DNA of 15,919 bases, from positions 43,624-59,542 of the forward strand of contig MLAK01000711.1 of NCBI GenBank assembly GCA_001839685.1, written 5' to 3'. The position numbers were made by a program, and so were the translations under genes. Below are positions 15,656-15,919 of this stretch, in pieces. Source of the stretch: Tritrichomonas foetus. Taxonomy: Eukaryota; Parabasalia; Tritrichomonadida; Tritrichomonadidae. Each line of letters starts with the position of its first letter. The first letter of the stretch is position 1. The notes under the pieces were generated by a model. The model was given only the letters and a program-made list of their open reading frames with translations. It made no database searches and was not told the origin of the DNA.

Positions 15656-15919
15656 CCTATAAAAAGTACACAACCTATGCTTCTACGCTTATGATTTTAT
15701 TTATATTTTCTCCATATAATTAGCATAATTAAAAAATAATATATCCAAAATATTAAAAGATTTTGTCTTTTTATTTTTGAGATATTCTTCGATTTAATAA
15801 AAAAAGCAATTTTTTTAGAAATACTTATTGTTTTGAATACATTATAATCGTCTATTCCATTGAAAATGAAAATCTACTTTTTTCCCACACATATGCGACA
15901 TATCCTTGATTTTTGAGAG
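15656..15919. other. AT-rich flank, nothing recognised
   Basis: The right flank of the mobile element to the window edge. No open frame, RNA or repeat that could be supported. Confidence 0.6.

Overview
The window is AT-rich nuclear DNA from a unicellular eukaryote, most likely a parabasalid (Trichomonas or Tritrichomonas type). This is inferred from several features. The coding regions are long, uninterrupted and without visible introns. 5' leaders are very short, and initiator-like TCA(C/T)(A/T) sites lie 5-15 nt before start codons. The proteins are rich in Asn, Lys and Ser with low-complexity acidic or serine tracts. TAA, TAG and TGA all act as stops. No ribosomal, transfer or spliceosomal RNA gene was recognised. 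The species cannot be fixed from the sequence alone.

Layout. 1-978 (+): the 3' part of a type I membrane protein with a Lys/Glu-rich stretch, EGF-like cysteine modules, a TIG/IPT-like domain, one membrane span and a basic tail. 1261-5763 (-): a 1500-residue, Ser/Lys-rich C2-domain protein with an array of at least twelve copies of a short SQ...W...I motif. 5764-7329: an intergenic stretch that appears to hold a frameshifted plus-strand gene relic behind a recognisable promoter. 7330-8067 (+): a small membrane protein resembling the luminal part of MAN1/Src1 inner nuclear membrane proteins. 8636-10555 (+): a SAPS-family regulatory subunit of a PP6/Sit4-type phosphatase. 11127-12005 (-): a divergent tandem winged-helix protein resembling E2F/DP factors. 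12017-15919: about 3.9 kb without a long gene.

The clearest non-genic structure is in the last region. A 13-bp perfect inverted repeat (AAAGGTACTCCGG, 14474-14486 and 15635-15647) is flanked on both outer sides by a perfect 8-bp direct repeat (GATTGATT, 14466-14473 and 15648-15655). Together these outline an element of about 1.17 kb with terminal inverted repeats and a target-site duplication, of a size and type expected for a hAT-like or other 8-bp-duplicating DNA transposon. Its interior is decayed.

The genes do not form an operon or one obvious pathway. The common theme is cell regulation: a C2-domain scaffold, a phosphatase subunit, a nuclear-envelope-like protein and a cell-cycle-type transcription factor. 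The two plus-strand genes at 7330 and 8636 share an identical 11-bp promoter core, TTCAAACGTCA, just before their start codons.
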